A stretch of 42,500 bases of DNA from NCBI GenBank assembly GCA_016946835.1, contig JACVTC010000114.1, forward strand, positions 412,501 through 455,000. Direction: 5' to 3'. A model generated the notes under the pieces. That model was not told the origin of the DNA, made no database searches, and was given only the letters and a program-made list of their open reading frames with translations. Within the stretch, counting starts at the first letter, position 1. Each line of letters opens with the position of its first letter. This DNA comes from Neocallimastix lanati (nom. inval.) (lineage: Eukaryota; Neocallimastigomycota; Neocallimastigomycetes; Neocallimastigales; Neocallimastigaceae). The translations under genes and the position numbers were made by a program. Of this stretch, positions 33,925 to 42,500 are shown piece by piece.

Positions 33925-35275
33925 GTTATTATTAATGTAAATTTCATAATTCTTGAAATATCTCCAGTATTTCTTTTATTATTAAATTAATTATTATAAT
34001 TATTATTATTAATTTTATATTATATATATTAATATTAAATCTAATGTTATTAAAAAAAAAATATTTGATAAATTTTTTTTGTTAAAGTTAACTTTTATTT
34101 TATTCTTTTTTTATTTGAGGCATTAAAATAATATAATTAAAGTATTCTATATTATTAATGTAAAATATTATAATCCTTGAAAAGGCTCAAATATTTCATT
34201 TGTTATTTTGATAATTATATTTTTATATTATATATATTAATGTTATATTTGTTGTTATTAAAAATAAGATATTTGATAAATTTTTTTTATTATAAATTTC
34301 ATTAAAAATAAATGTAATTAATATTATTAAATAATTCATCCCTTTCAATGTTATTTTTTTTTTATTTTATTTTTTTATCAAAGGTATTAAAATAACATAA
34401 CCAAAGTATTCTCTATTATTAATGTAAATTTTATAATCCTTGAAATATTGAAGATATTTCTTTTATTATTTAATTAATTATTATAATTATTATTATTATT
34501 AATTTTATATTATATATATTGATATTAAATCTAACGCTATTAAAAAAAAAAAAAAAGATATTTGATAATTTTTTTTTTATAAATTTCGTTAAATAAAAAT
34601 AAATGTACTAGAATATTAATATTATTAAACATCCCTTTCAATGCTACTTTTATTTTATTTTATTTTTATCTAAGTATTAAAATTAAACATAATTAAATAT
34701 TCTCTATTATTAATATAAATTTTTATAATCCTTGAAATATCTCTAGTATTTTTTTTATTATTATATTAATTATTATAATTATTATTATTAATTTTATATT
34801 ATATATATTAATATATATATATTAATATTAAATCTAATGTAATTTAATGCTATTAAAAAAAAGAAATTTGATAAATTTTTTTTAGTATAAATTTCATTAA
34901 AAATAAATGTAATTAATATCATTAAATAATTCATCCCTTTCAACGTTAACTTTTATTTTATTTTATTTTTTAATCCAAGGTATTGAAATAACATAATTAA
35001 ATTATTCTATATTATTAATATAATCCTTGAAATATCTCCAAAATTTCTTTTATTATTTTATTAATTATTATAATTATTATTATTAATTTTATAAATATAT
35101 TAATATTAAATCTAATGCTATTTAAAAATATATTTGATAATTTTTTTTTATAAATTTCATTAAAAATAAATATAAATAGTATTATTAAATAATTCATCTC
35201 TTTCAATGTTACTTTTATTTTATAATATTTTTTTTATATATATTATTAAAATATCATTATTAAAGTATTCAGTAT
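33925..35275. repeat. Satellite-like tandem array, five units of about 225-295 bp
   Basis: The marker TAATCCTTGA (first copy TAATTCTTGA) starts at 33947, 34171, 34434, 34726 and 35021, spaced 224, 263, 292 and 295 bp. Each unit repeats the same order of blocks: CTTGAAATATCTCCAGTATT, a TTATAATTATTATTATTAAT stretch, ATATTAAATCTAATGCTATT, ATATTTGATAAATTTTTTTT, TTTCATTAAAAATAAATGTA and CATCCCTTTCAATGTTACTT. Similarity between units is roughly 80-90% by eye. Length changes occur in the homopolymer blocks. No coding potential is seen. Confidence 0.9.
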
Positions 35276-36962
35276 TTATAAAAAAAAAAAAAAAAAGTAT
35301 TTAATAGTATGTTGAAAGAATTTTATTATTAGCTATATACCAATTATTTGAAATTTTATTATTTATTATTAGATAGTAATAAACCAAAAATAATAATAAA
35401 AAAAATAATAAAAAAAAACTATAAACATTTATATATAATATATTAATAAATATTTTTTTTCTTTATTATTTTTTTTTGTATATTTCATATCTCTTATATT
35501 ATTTACTTTTTTTTTTTTCTTTTGCTTTGTAATTAAACTAACGGAGTACTCTCCTTTTATATATATATATATATATATATTAGAATTATAAAAATATTTT
35601 TTTTCTTTTGAAAATTCGAATTAAAGTAATAATAATAAAAAATATTCTATTAATTTAATAATTAATTTATAATATATGAAATAATTTTCTTTTTTTTTTT
35701 TTTTATTGTTATTTATTTATTTAATAATAATTTTTTTTATATATTATGTATTATATAAATATATTATATTATTATATTAAAAATTTTATAATATTTCAAT
35801 ATTTTAAATATTTTATAAAGAAAAAATTTGTATGTATTTAAAAAGAAAAAAAAAAATTATATATATTGCAATTTTTTTATATATATTGATTAAATTATAA
35901 AATATATCAATTTTTATTTAAATAAATTAGTATAATATATTTTAATAAATTAATAATGTATTATTTATATAATGAAATATATATGTTTTTTTTATTAAAT
36001 ATTTTATAATTTTAAAATATTTTATTAAGTTTAAAATATTTTATTAATTGTGTAATAGTTTATAAACACAATTTAATAATTAAATAATTTTTAATCTATT
36101 GAAAAAGTTTATTAATTAGAAAAATTTTATTAAATGGAAAATAAATAAAAGAATTCCAAAATTTTTTGATACAATGAATCTAATTTATATTAAAAATTAT
36201 CAAAATAAAAAATAAAAAATAAAAAATAAATAAATAAACTTAGAAAGAGAGAAATTAATCTAAATTTTAATTAATCTTAAATTCTTTTAATCTTTTATAT
36301 ACAATAATTTTTTTATTAAAAGAATAAATAAATAAAATAATAATAATAATGGAATTTAATAAATAATAAAAACAAAATATCTATATTATTTATTAATTGT
36401 ACTGATTAAATTTACTTATTTTTAATTTATTTTTTAAAGAAAAAAAAAATCTTTTTTTTAATAGAAAATAATATTAAATAATATTATTTTCTCTCTCCTG
36501 AAAGAACAAAAAAAAAAAAAAAATTGTTTATGGTAATATGCAATTTCATTAATATTTTTCATTAATATTTTTATGTATTATATAATACGGAATTTAAACA
36601 TAATAAATTTTGGGAAAATAATAATATAAATTTTAATATATATGAATTACTAAAAAAAAAAAAAAAAAAGAAAAAAAATGAATAATAAAGATAAATTAGA
36701 ATAATATAATATTAATAATTAATTTGAGGGAAAAAAAACTATTTTATATATTAGTAATTATTTATATTTTATTGAATAATTATATAATATTATATTAATA
36801 ATTAATTTGAATAAAAAAAAATTTTTATATATTAATAATTATTTATATTTTATGATGTACATTGAATAATTATTATAATCTATATCTTAAAAATTTCTTT
36901 TATTTTACGGAAAATAATATTTTAACATTGATTAATTGATTAATTATTAATTATTACTACAG

Positions 36963-36997
<35 letters not shown>

Positions 36998-37998
36998 ATA
37001 AAAACATTTATATAATACTCTCTATATATAATTTTTTGAACAAATTTAAAAAAAAAAAAAAAAATTTTTTTCTACTATGATCATATTAAAAATATTAAAA
37101 AAAAAAAGTATAAAAATAACTTCATAAAAAAAATTTGGTATTAATCTTTTTTTTAACATTCAAAAAACATGTTTTTCATAAAACCATGTTATATTATAAA
37201 TTAAAAAATTAAAAATAGATTAATAAGAAAAATTATAATAATATAATAATATTGTAATTAATGAATGTTATTCATATTAATATTTATATTTCATTTAATC
37301 CTTTTTTTTATTTTTTATTTTTTTTTTTTTTTTTTTTTTTTTGATATATTAGTAAATAGCTATCCTTTTATTTTTTTATTTATTATTATTAATTTTTAAA
37401 TAATAATTATAATATATTAATAAAATATTAATTTATTATATATAATTTGAAATAAATCATAATTTCATTAATAACTGATACATTAATAAATATTTTATGA
37501 TATTCTTTATTCCTTTTTTCCATGTTTATTTGTTCATTGATTTCATTTAGTATTAATTTATTAAAAAACTATATGGAATAATATTTACATTATAATTATA
37601 TATATTGATTGATTAATATAATTTTATTATTCCCTTTTTTTTTTTTTTTTTTTTTATTGTTGAAATCTTAATTTTTATTTTTCTATTGCCATTCAATTAT
37701 TTATTTTTTTATCATCATATAATTATTTTATTATTCTTATTATTACTAAAATGATTACATCATTATCATTATCATCATTATCATTTTATTATTATTGTTG
37801 TTGTTTTCATGAGATTATTATTATCATATTATTAATATATTATGATAAATATTTATAAATTTATTTAATGATATTTATTTAATTATTTAAATAATAATTT
37901 ATTTTAATCTTTTTATTCATTTATGACAAAATTAAATAATAAAAATTTACAATAGTAAAATAAAAATATTTATTTATTTATTTATTATTAATAAATAA

Positions 37999-38029
<31 letters not shown>
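35276..38029. other. A+T-rich spacer
   Basis: No gene is seen. It contains a TA run (35560-35580), poly(A) runs including 30 A at 36967-36996, poly(T) at about 37318-37342, and a 45-bp near-repeat (TATTAATAATTAATTTGA..) at 36708 and 36792. Short TCA/TTA triplet stretches are at 37740-37840. Confidence 0.55.
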
Positions 38030-38360
38030 GAAATAGAAATATTGTCATCATTACTATTATAAGACTTTATATAAAAAGAAATAGAAATATTGTCATCATT
38101 ACTATTATAAGACTTTATATAAAAAGAAATAGAAATATTGTTCATTATTACTATTATAAGACTTTATATAAAAAGAAATAGAAATATTGTCATCATTACT
38201 ATTATAAGACATAAGACTTTATATAAAAAGAAATAGAAATAGAAATATTATCATTATCACTATTGTAAGGTTTTATATAAAAAGAAATAGAAATATTGTC
38301 ATAATTACTATTATAAGGATTTATAGAAATATTATCATTATCACTATTATAACGTTTTAA
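38030..38360. repeat. 48-bp minisatellite, about seven units
   Basis: TATTGTCATCATTACTATTA-type units begin at 38040, 38088, 38136, 38185, 38246, 38294 and 38330. The basic period is 48 bp with two length variants (61 and 36). Each unit has AGACTTTATATAAAAAGAAA at its end. Neighbouring units are almost identical, so the array is young. Confidence 0.92.
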
Positions 38361-38629
38361 TAACACTAATAACAATATTTTCTAACTTTTTTTATCATTT
38401 TTATTGCTATAATAAAATTATTTTATCATTATTATTATTAATATGGAAAAAAGTTTTATATATATATATATATTATCATTATTATGAAAAAAATTTTTTT
38501 TTATCATTAATATAAAATAATTGTATTATTACTTTTTTATCATTTTTATTGTTAAAATAAAATTATTTTATCATCATTATCATTATTACTGTTAATTATT
38601 ATATTAAATAATAATATATATTACTCATG

Positions 38630-41700
<3,071 letters not shown>

Positions 41701-41724
41701 ATTTGGTTTTATTTTTTAATTAAT

Positions 41725-42262
41725 TCTACACTCTTATATTATTTTACAATTTATTTTATTTTATTTTATTTTATTCATTCTTTACTCTTTTATATTACTT
41801 TACAATTTATTTTATTTTATTTTATTTTATTTTATTCATTCTTTACTCTTTTATATTACTTTACAATTTATTTTATTTTGTTTTATTAGATTGGTATTTT
41901 ATATTATTTTACAATTTATTTTATTTTATTTTATTTTATCAGATTGGTATTTTATATTTGTATTTCAACTATTTATTTTATTTTATTTTATTCAATCTGT
42001 ACTTTATATTTATATTTCAACTATTTATTTTATTTTATTTTATTCAATCTGTACTTTATATTTATATTTCGACTATTTATTTTATTTTATTTTATTCAAT
42101 CTGTACTTTACATTTATATATCAACTATTTATTTTATTTTATTTTATTCAATCTGTACTTTACATTTATATTTCAACTATTTATTTTATTTTATTTTATT
42201 TTATTCAATCTGTACTTTATATTTATATTTCAACTATTTATTTTATTTTATTTATTTTATTT
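41725..42262. repeat. 52-bp tandem array with an older 60-bp variant
   Basis: CAATCTGTACTTTA starts units at 41993, 42045, 42097, 42149 and 42206 (period 52, last step 57). Each ends in a TTTTA run. To the left, at about 41725-41940, related longer units with CATTCTTTACTCTTTTATAT and TTTACAATTTATTTTATTTT occur. The difference between 52 and 57 bp is one extra TTTTA. The three overlapping open frames here encode only Phe/Tyr/Leu/Ile repeats and are rejected as genes. Confidence 0.92.
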
Positions 42263-42439
42263 TTGATTTCTATGAAAATATTAAATTTTACTAATTATTA
42301 ATGATTTTCAACTATTATAAAATTTTTTATGATTTTGTTATAATTACATATCACCTTTTAAATATTCTTGATTTTAGGAGTATGGTTTTATTATTCATAA
42401 ATATTAATACTATTATATAAATATTATTACTATTACTAC

Positions 42440-42500
42440 TATTATTATAATTATTATAATTATTATGATTATTATTTATTTATTTATTTATTTATTTATT
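42440..42500. repeat. ATT and TTTA microsatellite at the window end
   Basis: TTATAATTATTATGATTATT passes into at least seven TTTA units that run off the window. Confidence 0.85.

Noticed and set aside
38030-38360. CRISPR-like array
   Set aside because: Repeats are directly joined and there are no unique spacers. The setting is eukaryotic.
41891-42301. Three overlapping hydrophobic open frames
   Set aside because: All three frames are open because the 52-bp repeat lacks stops. Composition is only Phe/Tyr/Leu/Ile.

Overview
The window looks like nuclear DNA of a very A+T-rich eukaryote, most likely an anaerobic gut fungus (Neocallimastigomycota). The reasons are: intergenic DNA made almost only of A and T, with homopolymer runs and tri- and tetranucleotide repeats; short A+T-rich introns with GT..AG borders; a secretory mucin-like membrane protein; a 7TM receptor gene; and decayed Ty1/copia and Ty3/gypsy retrotransposons. 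A dictyostelid was considered. It fits the base composition, but a Copia element and this intron density fit it less well. The assignment is inference from style, not from a marker gene. Gene density is very low: two host genes look intact, and one of them is cut by the window edge.

Layout. 1-1084 (minus): 5' part of a two-exon gene for a single-pass membrane protein (signal peptide, Thr/Ser/Pro-rich outside, one TM helix, Asn/Tyr-rich repeated tail). 1085-5300: A+T-rich spacer with microsatellites. 5344-6020: remains of a retrotransposon gag on the plus strand. 6615-6850: possible Cys-rich relic. 7053-18177: a nested retrotransposon complex. 18178-19040: upstream region of the gypsy element with three marked inverted repeats. 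19040-20330 (minus): a broken, unidentified Cys-containing gene. 20330-21640: an AAT-rich repeat field with a higher-order period of about 147 bp. 21670-28900: spacer with microsatellites. 28905-30951 (minus): a three-exon gene for a 564-residue seven-transmembrane receptor. 30952-42500: spacer with four structured tandem arrays (about 225-295-bp units, 48-bp units, 96 perfect TTA copies, and 52-bp units).

The nested complex is the main result and can be resolved to the base from target-site duplications. The oldest layer is a minus-strand Ty3/gypsy gag-pol (start at 18177, last recognisable residue near 7053). It was hit by three LTRs of one TGTAAAGAT-type family: C (16941-17645, duplication TTCTG), B (14641-15404) and A (7233-7594 plus 14383-14635). 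A and B share one target, CTAAG. A plus-strand Copia element (7595-14377, two 339-bp LTRs, duplication ATTTT) then inserted into LTR A. Finally another LTR of the A family, A' (13097-13716, duplication ATCAG), inserted into the Copia RNase H gene. When each insertion is left out, the reading frame of its host closes again. The Copia primer-binding site matches the anticodon arm of tRNA-Lys(CUU), which points to a half-tRNA primer. All coding layers carry nonsense codons or frameshifts, so nothing in the complex appears able to move on its own.
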